Below, in pieces: positions 1-10,122 of a DNA stretch of 64,000 nucleotides. The position numbers and the translations under genes are program-made. This stretch comes from Schaalia dentiphila ATCC 17982 (GTDB lineage: Bacteria > Actinomycetota > Actinomycetes > Actinomycetales > Actinomycetaceae), in NCBI RefSeq assembly GCF_000154225.1, contig NZ_DS264586.1, positions 1,828,527-1,892,526 of the forward strand, in the 5' to 3' direction. Each line of letters begins with the position of its first letter. The first letter of the stretch is position 1. The notes beneath the pieces are model-generated. The model searched no databases and was not told where the DNA came from. It worked only from the letters and a program-made list of their open reading frames with translations.

Positions 1-588
1 CACGGGGTATTCGAGGAGTCCCGCACCCGAGTGCGATTCTTCAACGAGGGAGCCCGGGTTTCCCATAAATCCTTCGAGAAGACGCGCAACAGCCTCAGTA
101 AGAACCATCGCGGCGACCTCGCCACCATTGAGCACATAGTCGCCAATAGAAAACTCGACAACCTCGACGCCAGCGCCGCGGTAGTACTCGGCAACGCGGG
201 CGTCGATCCCCTCATAGCGCCCACAGGCAACGATGATCTGGTTGGCGCGCGCAAGATCCTCAACCCGCGCCTGGGTCAGCGGCGTTCCCGACGGCGTCGG
301 GATCGCGAGGACGCGACGCAGCGAGGCCTGAGTCCCATCGCCGTCGCGCTCCGCGAGCGGCGTGGCAAGCACCTCGTCAAGGGCGCGAGCCCACACATCC
401 GCACGCATTACCATGCCCGCGCCACCGCCGTAGGGGGTGTCATCGACGCTACGATGCTTGCCGGTGGCCCACTCGCGCAGGTCGTGCGCCTGGAGATGCA
501 CGAGGCCGGCATCCTCTGCCTTCCCCATCAGCGAGAGACGAAGAGGCGCAAAATAGTCAGGGAAAATCGAAATAAGGTCGAAGCGCAC
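1..588 (-). CDS. trmD: tRNA (guanine37-N1)-methyltransferase TrmD, 3' end cut by window edge
   Basis: TrmD methylates G37 of tRNAs next to the anticodon and prevents +1 frameshifting. The reverse-strand translation begins (M)RFDLISIFPDYF and shows the SPOUT-family knot regions, including GGGAGMVM, ACGRYEGID and SIGDYVLNGGE, which bind S-adenosylmethionine. The frame is open to base 1, so 196 residues are visible and the C-terminal part lies outside the window. The start is a GTG five bases after the rimM stop, which fits translational coupling. It is the last visible gene of the rpsP-khpA-rimM-trmD series, the classical order. The long plus-strand frame over this stretch is a shadow. Confidence 0.93.
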   Translation of the reverse strand, partial: MRFDLISIFPDYFAPLRLSLMGKAEDAGLVHLQAHDLREWATGKHRSVDDTPYGGGAGMVMRADVWARALDEVLATPLAERDGDGTQASLRRVLAIPTPSGTPLTQARVEDLARANQIIVACGRYEGIDARVAEYYRGAGVEVVEFSIGDYVLNGGEVAAMVLTEAVARLLEGFMGNPGSLVEESHSGAGLLEYPV

Positions 589-592
589 GGTG

Positions 593-1105
593 TCAGTCGC
601 CCTCGCGCTCCGACACGGCATCGTCGTCGAACAGGCCGGGGGGCGCATCGATGACGACAAATCCACCCTCGACGTCGACGGTAGGAACGAGGGCCGTCAC
701 GAAGGGAACCAAAACAGTGCCTCGATCCGTGGCAACGAGAAGCAAATCCTGCGCCGCGCCCGGAGTCAGTCCACTGACGCTACCGAGAACATCGCCGGAC
801 GGAGTACGCGCCTGGAGCCCCTTGAGTTCGTGCGGATACCAGGCATCCTCCTCGGGGTGAGCGTCGACGAGCAGGCGGGCACCGCGCAGAGCCTCAGCAT
901 CCTCGCGCGTCACGCATTCCTCAAACGACGCAAGCACGCGATCCTTGTGCACGCGAACGGTGCGCACAGTGAGGCTGCGCTGATCTCCCGCAATGTCCAA
1001 GCGCGAACCGGGTGCCATGACCTCGGGATCGTCGCTGCGCACGTCCACGATGACCTCGCCTCGCAAGCCGTGGGCGGGGCCGACGATAGCGGCTGTGAGC
1101 TGCAT
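593..1105 (-). CDS. rimM: 16S rRNA processing protein RimM
   Basis: RimM binds ribosomal protein S19 and helps mature the 30S head during 16S rRNA processing. The 170-residue product has the N-terminal RimM barrel with GPAHGLRGEV (about residues 9-18) and a C-terminal PRC-barrel beginning around WYPHELKGL (about 89-97), the usual two-domain layout and length. It lies between khpA and trmD. An 89-base gap with a strong stem-loop separates it from khpA, and its stop is only a few bases from the trmD start. Identification rests on motifs and gene order together. Confidence 0.93.
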   Translation of the reverse strand: MQLTAAIVGPAHGLRGEVIVDVRSDDPEVMAPGSRLDIAGDQRSLTVRTVRVHKDRVLASFEECVTREDAEALRGARLLVDAHPEEDAWYPHELKGLQARTPSGDVLGSVSGLTPGAAQDLLLVATDRGTVLVPFVTALVPTVDVEGGFVVIDAPPGLFDDDAVSEREGD

Positions 1106-1147
1106 GTGTTCTCCTGACGGTAAACGGGGACTCCCCCGAAGGATACA

Positions 1148-1180
1148 ACGAAGGGGCCCGGCAATGCCGGACCCCTTCGT
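1148..1180 (-). terminator. Stem-loop between khpA and rimM
   Basis: CGAAGGGG (1149-1156) pairs with CCCCTTCG (1172-1179), and inside it CCGGC (1158-1162) pairs with GCCGG (1166-1170) around an AAT loop. In the direction of transcription it is followed only by a weak T-rich stretch (TTGTAT). It may be a partial terminator or an RNA processing site that lowers rimM-trmD expression relative to rpsP-khpA. Confidence 0.6.
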
Positions 1181-1194
1181 GACGTGTGCGAGTC

Positions 1195-1434
1195 TTACTC
1201 GCGATCCGTGTCGACGACGTCAACGCGGACGGTGCCACGCGTGGACAACGCACCCATGACGGTGCGCAGCGCGCGAGCCGTCCGACCGCCGCGTCCGATG
1301 ACGCGACCCAGATCCTCGGGGTTCACGCGAACCTCAAGAAGCTGGCCACGTCGCATGGAACGAGGCGTCACCTCGACATCTTCGGGGTGATCAACGATGC
1401 CGCTGACCAGGTGCTCCAACGCGTCGGCGAGCAT
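1195..1434 (-). CDS. khpA: KH-domain RNA-binding protein KhpA
   Basis: Small 79-residue single KH-domain protein. The nucleic-acid-binding GxxG loop is visible in GRVIGRGGRTA in the second half. KhpA proteins bind many RNAs, usually with KhpB/Jag, and affect cell elongation and sRNA activity in Gram-positives. The gene follows rpsP with a two-base gap, the standard position in Actinobacteria and Firmicutes, so co-expression with S16 is expected. The length is normal for the family. Confidence 0.92.
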   Translation of the reverse strand: MLADALEHLVSGIVDHPEDVEVTPRSMRRGQLLEVRVNPEDLGRVIGRGGRTARALRTVMGALSTRGTVRVDVVDTDRE

Positions 1435-1436
1435 GC

Positions 1437-1898
1437 TCAGGCATCCTCTCCGGCGGCCTCTTCGGAAGCCTGCTCGCCGGCCTCAGCCTCAGCAGCGGCT
1501 GCGGCGGCCTCTTCCTCGGCCTTCTTGGCGGAAGCAGCGGCCTTAGACTTCTCGGCAGCAGCCTCGGCGTCCTTGATGGCCTGCTCGGCCTGGGCGGCCT
1601 TGTCAGCCTCGGAGACGATGACGCGGGAAACAGCGTCGGCCTTGCCGTTGAACTTGGCGATATCACCGGTCAGGACCAGCAGCTTGCGGACCTGGTCGGA
1701 AGGCTGAGCGCCAACACCGAGCCAGTACTGGGCACGCTCAGAGTCGATGCGGATGATCGACGGGTTGGGCTGAGGATCGTAGTAACCGACCTCTTCGATG
1801 ACGCGGCCGTCACGCTTCTTGCGCGAATCGACAACGACAACACGGTACTGGGCAGCGTGGATCTTACCCACGCGCTTCAGGCGAATTCGAACTGCCAC
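1437..1898 (-). CDS. rpsP: 30S ribosomal protein S16
   Basis: S16 is an early-assembling protein of the 30S body. The N-terminal ~85 residues are the conserved core ([20 protein letters not shown], then RKRDGR-like and EEVGYYDP motifs). The last ~60 residues are an Ala/Glu-rich low-complexity tail, a common actinobacterial extension, giving 153 residues in total. It is the first gene of the khpA-rimM-trmD series. A promoter candidate lies about 130 bases upstream, leaving a fairly long untranslated leader. Confidence 0.96.
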   Translation of the reverse strand: MAVRIRLKRVGKIHAAQYRVVVVDSRKKRDGRVIEEVGYYDPQPNPSIIRIDSERAQYWLGVGAQPSDQVRKLLVLTGDIAKFNGKADAVSRVIVSEADKAAQAEQAIKDAEAAAEKSKAAASAKKAEEEAAAAAAEAEAGEQASEEAAGEDA

Positions 1899-2028
1899 TT
1901 GAGTGGTCTCTCCATTTCAGATTGGTGTGGACCTTTGCGTCCCAAGGTGGGAAACACAGGGGTCGCATTGGGCCGGGACACGACGGCACGCAGTGAGAGG
2001 GTCTACGAACCGCCGGGTACAGCTAGCG

Positions 2029-2058
2029 ATTATGCCATATGTCGCCCCTGAATCCCAA
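2029..2058 (-). promoter_or_regulatory. Candidate promoter for the rpsP operon
   Basis: On the minus strand, TTGGGA (2058-2053) and CATAAT (2034-2029) are separated by 18 bp, close to SigA -35/-10 spacing. It lies about 130 bases before the rpsP start. The 1899-2113 gap holds no gene and serves as this promoter and leader, plus the 3' side of the amidohydrolase. Confidence 0.5.
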
Positions 2059-2113
2059 GTCAGGAGCGAGTGCCGTGTCGTGCGAATCGGTTAAATCGAT
2101 CACTGCCGCGAAC

Positions 2114-3220
2114 TCAGGAGGACAGACGCTCCCACATGGGCGTTCCACCCACCGTGACGCGCACGGGGTTCGCAAGGATCGTCGGATTGACCCTCGGATC
2201 CTCGTCCAGGATCAGGAAATCAGCGGGACCCCCCTCGACGAGGCCGGGGTAACCGAGGTAGCGCTGGCTCACCCACGTCGCAGCGTCGATCGTGAACTCA
2301 GCGGGCGCGCCCCATCGGAGCCACCGGTCAAGCTCGCCGGCGATCGTGCCGTGATCCTGGTAGCCGCCCGAGTCGGTTCCCATCAAGAGAAGGACGCCGG
2401 AGTCGACGAGCATCTCGAAGTGGGAGCGCCGCTCGTCGTACATTGCCCGCATCGTCGCCGCATAGACGGGGTACTTCGCCCCCGCCTGGGCCGCAAAATC
2501 CTTGAAGAGCTCGACCTGGCGCAGCGTCGGCGTCACCGCGATGCCGCGTGCGGCAATCTCGCTGGCCTGATCCGCATCGATACCGCTGCCATGTTCAATG
2601 TCGTCAACGCCGGCCTCAATGAGCGAGTCGATCACGCGGTGCGAGAACGCGTGCACGGCGATCCTCGCCCCGGCCTCGTGCACGGCGGCAACAGCGTCAG
2701 TCAACACCGCGGGATCCCACAGAGGCATGAGGTCAGAGTCTGCTCCAGCGCTGCGGTCGATCCAGTCACCGACGATCTTCACCCACCCGTCGGAGGAGTG
2801 CGCCATTGACGCGAGGACCGCGGGAAGCTCGCTCTGATCGTCGACGTCCAGCGGCAGGTCACGCATGTAGCGCTTCGGACGCGCAACATGGCGACCACAG
2901 CGGATCAGGTGCAGGCCGGTTGCGCGAGCGGCAAGCGAGTTATCAACCGGCACGCCACAGTCGCGCACGACGGTTACGCCGCTCGCGAGCGTCGCGCGCG
3001 CCTGCTCGACCATCTCAGCCTCGGACACCGAACCGGACTCCGAGTACCCAATGTGGCAGTGCGTATCCACCATACCGGGGACGACGAATCCCGCCGACGG
3101 CGCGGTTTCCACCTCGTTCACACGGCGAATGACTCCCCCATTGACACGCCACGTGCCGCGCACCCACGACGGGCGCTCGGACTCGTTATCCGCCCACAGG
3201 GCGAGCCCACTGAACTCCAT
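2114..3220 (-). CDS. Metal-dependent amidohydrolase family protein
   Basis: Predicted amidohydrolase-superfamily enzyme of 368 residues. PGMVDTHCHIGY carries the HxH metal motif of the TIM-barrel strand 1. Later metal and catalytic ligands are likely in IAVHAFSH, DDIEHGSGID and MGTDSGG. The C-terminal FLILDEDPRVNP pattern, where the barrel returns to the small beta sandwich, is typical of imidazolonepropionase/aryldialkylphosphatase-like members. The natural substrate cannot be read from the sequence. The gene starts three bases after the ffh stop, so it is probably co-transcribed with ffh, although no functional link to SRP is known. Confidence 0.82.
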   Translation of the reverse strand: MEFSGLALWADNESERPSWVRGTWRVNGGVIRRVNEVETAPSAGFVVPGMVDTHCHIGYSESGSVSEAEMVEQARATLASGVTVVRDCGVPVDNSLAARATGLHLIRCGRHVARPKRYMRDLPLDVDDQSELPAVLASMAHSSDGWVKIVGDWIDRSAGADSDLMPLWDPAVLTDAVAAVHEAGARIAVHAFSHRVIDSLIEAGVDDIEHGSGIDADQASEIAARGIAVTPTLRQVELFKDFAAQAGAKYPVYAATMRAMYDERRSHFEMLVDSGVLLLMGTDSGGYQDHGTIAGELDRWLRWGAPAEFTIDAATWVSQRYLGYPGLVEGGPADFLILDEDPRVNPTILANPVRVTVGGTPMWERLSS

Positions 3221-3223
3221 GCC

Positions 3224-4807
3224 TCAGAGCTGGCCGAGCATGCGCTTGACGTCGTCCGGCAGATCGTCGATCGTCGGACGCGGAGCGGGGGCCTCCTGGG
3301 CAACGCCGAAGGAGGAACCCTGGGGCGCGCTGCGCTCAGACGGAGGCAGCATGGCCTCCAGCTCCTGCTGGCGACGCTTCGCGGGGTTACCGGATCGTGC
3401 GCTCTTCTTCATGCGAGCACGCTGGGCCTGAGCCTTGCGGGCGTTGGCCTTCTGCTTCGCCTTGCCGCCGCGGCCGGGCAGTGCGCCCATACCGGGAACA
3501 CCGCCACCCATCTGGCCCATCTGCGCCATCATCTCGCGCGCAGCCTCGAAACGCTGGACGAGCTGGTTCACCTCGGTGACAGTCGTGCCGGAACCGAGGG
3601 CGATACGCGCTCGACGCGAACCGTTAAGAATCGACACGTCCTCGCGCTCGGCCGGGGTCATCGAGCGGACGATGGCCTCCACGCGGTCGACCTCGCGCTC
3701 GTCGAAGTTCTCGATCTGCTCGCGCATCTGGGCGGCACCCGGGATCATGCCGAGCATCTTCTTCATCGAACCAAGCTTCTTGATCTGCTGAAGCTGGCTC
3801 AGGAAGTCGCCGAGGGTAAGCTGGCCGGCCATTGCCTTAGCCGCAACCTTCTCCGCCTCCTCGGCATCCATCTTCTTTTCAGCCTGCTCGATGAGGGTGA
3901 GGATGTCACCCATATCGAGGATGCGGCCGGCCATACGGTCGGCGTGGAAGCGCTCAAAGTCGTCAAGGCCCTCGCCCGTTGAGGCAAACAGAATCGGCGC
4001 GCCGGTCACGCCGCGAACGGACAGCGCGGCACCACCGCGCGCATCGCCGTCCAGCTTGGATAGAACGACGCCCGTGAAGCCGACGCCGTCACGGAAGGCT
4101 GTGGAGGTGGAGACCGCGTCCTGACCGACCATGGCGTCAAGGACGAACATGATCTCGTGGGGGTTGACGGCATCGCGGATGGCGATAGCCTGCTCCATCA
4201 TCTCCTGGTCGACGCCGAGGCGACCTGCCGTATCGACGATGACCACGTTGATGCCGCTCTGGCGGGCGAACTCGACGCCGCTACGCGCAACCTCGACGGG
4301 GTCGCCCACGCCGTTGCCAGGCTCGGGCGCCCACACCTTGACGCCGGCGCGCTCGCCAACAACCTGGAGCTGCTGGACGGCGTTGGGGCGCTGGAGGTCG
4401 GAGGCGACGAGCAGGACCGTCTTGCCCTCCTCGCGCAGCCACTTACCCAGCTTTCCGGCGAGCGTGGTCTTACCGGCACCCTGGAGGCCAGCGAGCATGA
4501 AGACGGTGGGACCGGACTCAGCGAAATTCAGCTCACGCGTGGCGCCACCGAGGATCTCAACGAGCTCCTCGTGCACGATGGAAACGACCTGCTGACCCGG
4601 GTTGAGGGCCTTCGAGCGGGCTGCGCCGTAGGCCTTTTCGCGCACCTGCGTGGTGAACTGGCGAACGACGGGGAGCGCAACGTCCGCGTCGATGAGGGCG
4701 CGACGGATGTCGGAAATCGCGTGATCGACGTCCGACTCGGTCAGGACGCCGCGGCTACGCAGGCTACGGAACGACTGGCTCAGACGATCTGACAGGTTTC
4801 CAAACAC
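3224..4807 (-). CDS. ffh: Signal recognition particle protein Ffh
   Basis: Ffh is the protein part of SRP. It binds signal sequences as they leave the ribosome and delivers them to FtsY at the membrane. The NG GTPase domain shows the P-loop GLQGAGKTT (about 107-115), DTAGR (about 192-196) and SKLDGDARGG (about 250-259). The C-terminal M domain is methionine- and glycine-rich (MMAQMGQMGGG), as expected for signal-sequence and 4.5S RNA binding. At 527 residues it has a normal actinobacterial length with a basic C-terminal tail. No SRP RNA gene was recognised in the window. Confidence 0.97.
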   Translation of the reverse strand: MFGNLSDRLSQSFRSLRSRGVLTESDVDHAISDIRRALIDADVALPVVRQFTTQVREKAYGAARSKALNPGQQVVSIVHEELVEILGGATRELNFAESGPTVFMLAGLQGAGKTTLAGKLGKWLREEGKTVLLVASDLQRPNAVQQLQVVGERAGVKVWAPEPGNGVGDPVEVARSGVEFARQSGINVVIVDTAGRLGVDQEMMEQAIAIRDAVNPHEIMFVLDAMVGQDAVSTSTAFRDGVGFTGVVLSKLDGDARGGAALSVRGVTGAPILFASTGEGLDDFERFHADRMAGRILDMGDILTLIEQAEKKMDAEEAEKVAAKAMAGQLTLGDFLSQLQQIKKLGSMKKMLGMIPGAAQMREQIENFDEREVDRVEAIVRSMTPAEREDVSILNGSRRARIALGSGTTVTEVNQLVQRFEAAREMMAQMGQMGGGVPGMGALPGRGGKAKQKANARKAQAQRARMKKSARSGNPAKRRQQELEAMLPPSERSAPQGSSFGVAQEAPAPRPTIDDLPDDVKRMLGQL

Positions 4808-4852
4808 GTGTTTACTCCCAGGATGGCGGCTGTACTAGGCACAGGTTAGCGC

Positions 4853-4889
4853 ACCTCGGCCCCGGGAGTCGTCTCACCGGGGCCGAGGT
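4853..4889 (-). terminator. Terminator of ftsY
   Basis: ACCTCGGCCCC (4853-4863) pairs perfectly with GGGGCCGAGGT (4879-4889) across a 15-nt loop. It lies just after the ftsY stop and before ffh, in the direction of minus-strand transcription. No strong T-tract follows, as is usual in high-GC actinobacteria. Confidence 0.75.
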
Positions 4890-4909
4890 ACGCGTCATGG
4901 TGGCGGGGT

Positions 4910-6151
4910 TCAGCCCTGCGCGGAACCCACGATCGCGTCAACGAAGCCCTGCGGATCGAAGGGGGCCAGATCGTCGGCCCCCTCGCCGAGGCCGACGAAC
5001 TTGACGGGAACGCCCAGCGCACGCTGGACGGAGACGACGATGCCACCCTTGGCGGAACCGTCGAGCTTCGTCAGAACGATGCCGGTCACGCCGGTAGCTT
5101 CCGCGAAGACCTCGGCCTGCTTCATGCCGTTCTGGCCGGTGGTGGCGTCAAGCACCAGAAGGACCTCGGAGACCGGGGCCTGCTTGGTCATGACGCGCTT
5201 GATCTTACCGAGCTCGTCCATCAGCGTGGACTTATTCTGCAGGCGTCCCGCGGTATCGACAAGAACAACATCAACGTCGCGCTCGACGCCTTCGCGCACG
5301 GCTTCGAAAGCAACAGAGGCCGGGTCTGCACCCTCGCGGTCGCTGCGCACGACATCGACGCCAACTCGCTCGCCCCACGTCGCCAGCTGATCGGCGGCGG
5401 CCGCGCGGAAGGTGTCGGCGGCGCCCAGGATCACGGACTTGTCTTCCGCGACGAGGATGCGCGCGAGCTTGCCAACGGTCGTGGTCTTTCCGGTGCCGTT
5501 CACACCGACCATCAGGACAACCGCGGGCTTGACGGAGCCGTCGACCTCGGGGCGTTCGAGGTTGAGAGAGCGATCCATGGCGGGATCGACGAGCTCCAGG
5601 AGCTCCTCGCGAAGAATCTCACGGATGCGCGCTTCGTCAGTCACGGACTCGACCGCGACGCGGCGCTTGAGGGCTTCCATCAACGTGTCAGTAGCCTCCA
5701 GGCCAAGGTCAGCGATGAGGAGAGACTCCTCGATCTCCTCCCAGTCGGCGGCACCGAGCTGGCCGCGGCTGAGAACGCCGAGGATCGCACGCCCAAGCGA
5801 GCCGGAAGACGCGAGGCGTTCGCGCAGGCGCTCCATGCGTCCGCGCACGGGTTCGGGGCGCTCGATGGACGAGGCCGGGGTTGCGGGAGCCTCAGGGCGC
5901 TGCTCGGGGGTGGGCGCGAGCTCATCTACCGGACCCGCTCGAGGCTGGTCCGCTGTATCAAGCGGCGCCTCGGTAGGCGAATCGGGACGAGCCTCAACGG
6001 AAGCCTGAGCCTGGGGCTGAGGGGTCACGTCCTGCGAGGAACGGCGACGCGAACTCACGACAAGACGAATAACGACACCGATAAGCACGGCGACCGCCAG
6101 GGCGATAACGACTGCCCACGGCGATTGGAGGGTAGAAATAAAAGCGTCCAT
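4910..6151 (-). CDS. ftsY: SRP receptor FtsY
   Basis: FtsY is the membrane-docked GTPase that receives SRP-ribosome complexes. The chosen ATG gives 413 residues. A hydrophobic membrane segment (about 12-31) is followed by a Pro/Glu-rich linker, then the NG domain with GVNGTGKTT (216-224), DTAGR (299-303) and TKLDGSAKGG (361-370). The frame is open 41 residues further upstream, but that part has no family similarity and would delay the membrane anchor. The N-terminal transmembrane segment is typical for Actinobacteria and replaces the acidic A domain of E. coli FtsY. Confidence 0.96.
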   Translation of the reverse strand: MDAFISTLQSPWAVVIALAVAVLIGVVIRLVVSSRRRSSQDVTPQPQAQASVEARPDSPTEAPLDTADQPRAGPVDELAPTPEQRPEAPATPASSIERPEPVRGRMERLRERLASSGSLGRAILGVLSRGQLGAADWEEIEESLLIADLGLEATDTLMEALKRRVAVESVTDEARIREILREELLELVDPAMDRSLNLERPEVDGSVKPAVVLMVGVNGTGKTTTVGKLARILVAEDKSVILGAADTFRAAAADQLATWGERVGVDVVRSDREGADPASVAFEAVREGVERDVDVVLVDTAGRLQNKSTLMDELGKIKRVMTKQAPVSEVLLVLDATTGQNGMKQAEVFAEATGVTGIVLTKLDGSAKGGIVVSVQRALGVPVKFVGLGEGADDLAPFDPQGFVDAIVGSAQG

Positions 6152-6209
6152 AGGGTCATTATCCCCTATGGACGCTCGTGACAGAAAACCTGAGTGCGGC
6201 ATCACTGCC

Positions 6210-6608
6210 TTATAACTGCGTTGACTCCGGCACGGACTCGCCCCCTCCGTCAGCGCTACGACGGCCACGGTCAAAGCGCACGCTCACGCGGTCGGTCACC
6301 GTTTCGAGGCGGTCGATGCCGGGTAGGCGGTCAGCGTCGAAGTAGGCGCTCGTCGAGTCAGCACTTTGCAGGAGCGAGCGCAGGGACGCCGTACGCGGAA
6401 CCACGGGTCCGTCGGGTGAGGAGGAGGCACGCTTGGGTAGCGAGTGATGGGTCTTCACCTCGTCGGCGATTTCCTCACTCTCTCGCTTGATGACGCCCTT
6501 CCATTCGTCCGCGCTACGGCGCGACAGCGCCAGCACAGCGACGACGCCGCCAGCAACGACGAGTACCAGAACGACAGTCAAAACGAGAATCAATGCACCC
6601 TCAAGCAT
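6210..6608 (-). CDS. Small single-pass membrane protein, unknown function
   Basis: 132-residue product starting at MLEGALILVLTV. One N-terminal transmembrane helix (about residues 5-28) is followed by a charged cytoplasmic-looking region with an Arg/Asp-rich tail. It has no enzymatic motif that I recognise. The start at 6608 is preferred because the longer open frame adds residues without hydrophobic or conserved character. It lies just upstream of ftsY on the same strand (58-base gap), so it may be co-transcribed with it. Confidence 0.65.
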   Translation of the reverse strand: MLEGALILVLTVVLVLVVAGGVVAVLALSRRSADEWKGVIKRESEEIADEVKTHHSLPKRASSSPDGPVVPRTASLRSLLQSADSTSAYFDADRLPGIDRLETVTDRVSVRFDRGRRSADGGGESVPESTQL

Positions 6609-6685
6609 GTGATCATCCTGCCTTACGAGAACCTCAATGCGCGACGATGCCACCCGCACATGCACGCATTGTGACGATGTTGTCA

Positions 6686-6717
6686 CGAGGGCCGGGAACG
6701 ATTGTTCCCGACCCTCG
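6686..6717 (-). terminator. Terminator of sigA
   Basis: CGAGGG (6686-6691) pairs with CCCTCG (6712-6717), and CGGGAAC (6693-6699) pairs with GTTCCCG (6704-6710) around a GATT tetraloop. It lies shortly downstream of the sigA stop on the minus strand. Confidence 0.7.
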
Positions 6718-6734
6718 AACGCATCGATAGCACG

Positions 6735-8405
<1,671 letters not shown>

Positions 8406-8554
8406 ACGGGTCCCTTTCATTGATGGGCATGCACAACGGAGCCGATTGCAAATCGGCATACCAGCGCCAAGTCTAGTGCCTTGCCGTTTAGTTTTCCTGA
8501 CGGTAGGTGTGAGGATCCCCCGCCTTGGGCTCACGCACGAACTCGAACCTCGGT

Positions 8555-8560
8555 TAGAGT
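8555..8560 (+). promoter_or_regulatory. -10 element of leaderless polyprenyl synthase transcript
   Basis: TAGAGT ends six bases before the ATG at 8567 and no Shine-Dalgarno sequence is present. This is the TANNNT-N6/7-RTG pattern expected for leaderless actinobacterial mRNAs and recurs at several genes in this window. Confidence 0.55.
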
Positions 8561-8566
8561 GGGCGT

Positions 8567-9670
8567 ATGACTCTGAGCGACAGTTTCGCAACGCTGCGTC
8601 CCTTCATCGACGAGGCGACGGCCACCAGCCTCGCACATCTCCTCGCCCGCGCAGGCACTTCCGACCGTTCTGAGGAGTTCTCTCGTGCGGTCCTCGCCTC
8701 CGTATCTGGAGGGAAGCGCTTCCGCGCCCTCATGGCCCACGTGGGCTACGCGCTCAGTTCCGGAACATCCGTCGAGGAAGTCTCACTCCCCCATCTCAGC
8801 GCGGCACTGGAGCTCTATCAGGCTAGCGCCCTCGTCCACGACGACATCATCGACAAGGCTGACGAACGGCGCGGCATGCCCACCCCTCACCGCAGGCTCG
8901 CGAATTACCACACCGCACAGTCGTGGATCGGATCATCGACGGACTTCGGTCAACACGGCGCTATTTTGGTCGGGGACTTCCTCTTTTCGGCAGCAACAGC
9001 TGCCGCAGACGAACAGGCCCTGACACTGCGCGAGGACTGCGCGCGTGCTTTTTCGCGTCGTTTCGCGGATATGCACGCGGAGGTCGCGCTGGGCCAGTAC
9101 CTCGACATCACCGCCGAACAAACCCCGCTCGATCCTGAGCGCACCGATGCACTCAGCACGAGCGACTCGCTCGAGGTGGCATTGCACAAGTCGGCCCACT
9201 ACTCAGTCGTCCACCCGGCGCTCCTCGGCGCGATTTGCGGAGCTTCATCGTTCGATCGCGTCGCCGACCTGCTCGATGTTCTCGAGACGATTCTGACCCC
9301 GTGGGGCCTGGCTTTCCAGCTGCGCGATGATGATCTCGGGGTCTTCGGAGACCCGGCAGTGACAGGCAAGCCGGCCGGCGACGACCTGCGCGAAGGAAAG
9401 CGCACTGCACTCCTGGCGCTCACGTGGGAGGCCTCCTCCCCCGCCGAGCGACGCGCCCTCACCGACGTCCTCGGGGTGGCCGAGGCTTCTCCTGAGCAGA
9501 TCGCGACTGCAACCGACATCGTGGAGCGCAACGGACGCGCCGCACACGAGGCCGAGATTGCACGACTCGTCGCCGACGGACATGCCGCCCTTGAGGCCAC
9601 CACCTTCGATGAGGATGCTCGCGCCATGCTGCGTGAACTGTGCTCGCTCCTGACCGCCAGGCGGGCTTGA
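8567..9670 (+). CDS. All-trans polyprenyl diphosphate synthase
   Basis: Condenses isopentenyl diphosphate with allylic diphosphates to make long trans prenyl chains, probably for menaquinone side chains. It shows GGKRFR (48-53), the first aspartate-rich motif [12 protein letters not shown] (92-103) and the second [10 protein letters not shown] (253-262), followed by [14 protein letters not shown]. At 367 residues it has normal length. Product chain length cannot be assigned with confidence. It is transcribed divergently from sigA, probably from a leaderless promoter. Its M. tuberculosis positional counterpart would be Rv2173 (idsA2). Confidence 0.9.
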   Translation: MTLSDSFATLRPFIDEATATSLAHLLARAGTSDRSEEFSRAVLASVSGGKRFRALMAHVGYALSSGTSVEEVSLPHLSAALELYQASALVHDDIIDKADERRGMPTPHRRLANYHTAQSWIGSSTDFGQHGAILVGDFLFSAATAAADEQALTLREDCARAFSRRFADMHAEVALGQYLDITAEQTPLDPERTDALSTSDSLEVALHKSAHYSVVHPALLGAICGASSFDRVADLLDVLETILTPWGLAFQLRDDDLGVFGDPAVTGKPAGDDLREGKRTALLALTWEASSPAERRALTDVLGVAEASPEQIATATDIVERNGRAAHEAEIARLVADGHAALEATTFDEDARAMLRELCSLLTARRA

Positions 9671-9685
9671 AAAGACGGAATAGCC

Positions 9686-10039
9686 TCAGAAGGCCAGCGT
9701 CGAGGCGATTCGATTCACTCGGTGATGACGGCCCGACGTCAGCGCATCGATCGGGCGCTCACCCAGCTCGTCCTGCACGGTGTACAGCCACGCTGCTGCT
9801 TCCTCAGCCGTGAAGCCGTCGTCGGCAAGCAGGGTCAGTGTGCCCTGCAGGAACGGCAGCGGCTCCCACCCGTTGTCGCCCTTGACGATAACCTCCTGCG
9901 GGACGCCAAGCACCCCGCTGGCGTCGCGCGCTTCGATGAGCACACGATCGCGGATCAGCTGCTTGAGGCGGCGTTCCTCGATGCCGAGGAGACGGCAGAC
10001 CTCGTCGGTGGAGAGCACGGTGATATCAACACTGGTCAT
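9686..10039 (-). CDS. Rv2175c-like DNA-binding protein
   Basis: 117-residue protein with an N-terminal winged-helix-like part (LSTDEVCRLLGIEERRLKQL) and the C-terminal domain characteristic of the Rv2175c family (LPFLQGTLTLLADDGFTAEEA). In M. tuberculosis, Rv2175c binds DNA and is phosphorylated by its neighbour PknL, which reduces binding. The same pairing is seen here, with a divergent PASTA kinase starting 83 bases away, so the phosphorylation link is likely but inferred. The gene is convergent with the polyprenyl synthase, with a 15-base gap. Confidence 0.85.
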   Translation of the reverse strand: MTSVDITVLSTDEVCRLLGIEERRLKQLIRDRVLIEARDASGVLGVPQEVIVKGDNGWEPLPFLQGTLTLLADDGFTAEEAAAWLYTVQDELGERPIDALTSGRHHRVNRIASTLAF

Positions 10040-10109
10040 GAGCGCAAGAGTACCCCATTCATGCGCCGCACCGACGTGGGCACTTCCAATGATTTCGCGA
10101 AAACTCCCA

Positions 10110-10115
10110 TAGAAT
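10110..10115 (+). promoter_or_regulatory. -10 element of leaderless pknL transcript
   Basis: TAGAAT ends seven bases before the GTG at 10123 with no ribosome binding site between. It matches the leaderless pattern seen at other starts in the window. It lies in the short divergent gap to the Rv2175c-like gene. Confidence 0.55.
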
Positions 10116-10122
10116 CAAGCAA

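Noticed and set aside
1899..2113. Structured ncRNA or autoregulatory S16 leader
   Set aside because: Only a promoter candidate and a long leader are supported; no strong conserved stem was visible by eye.
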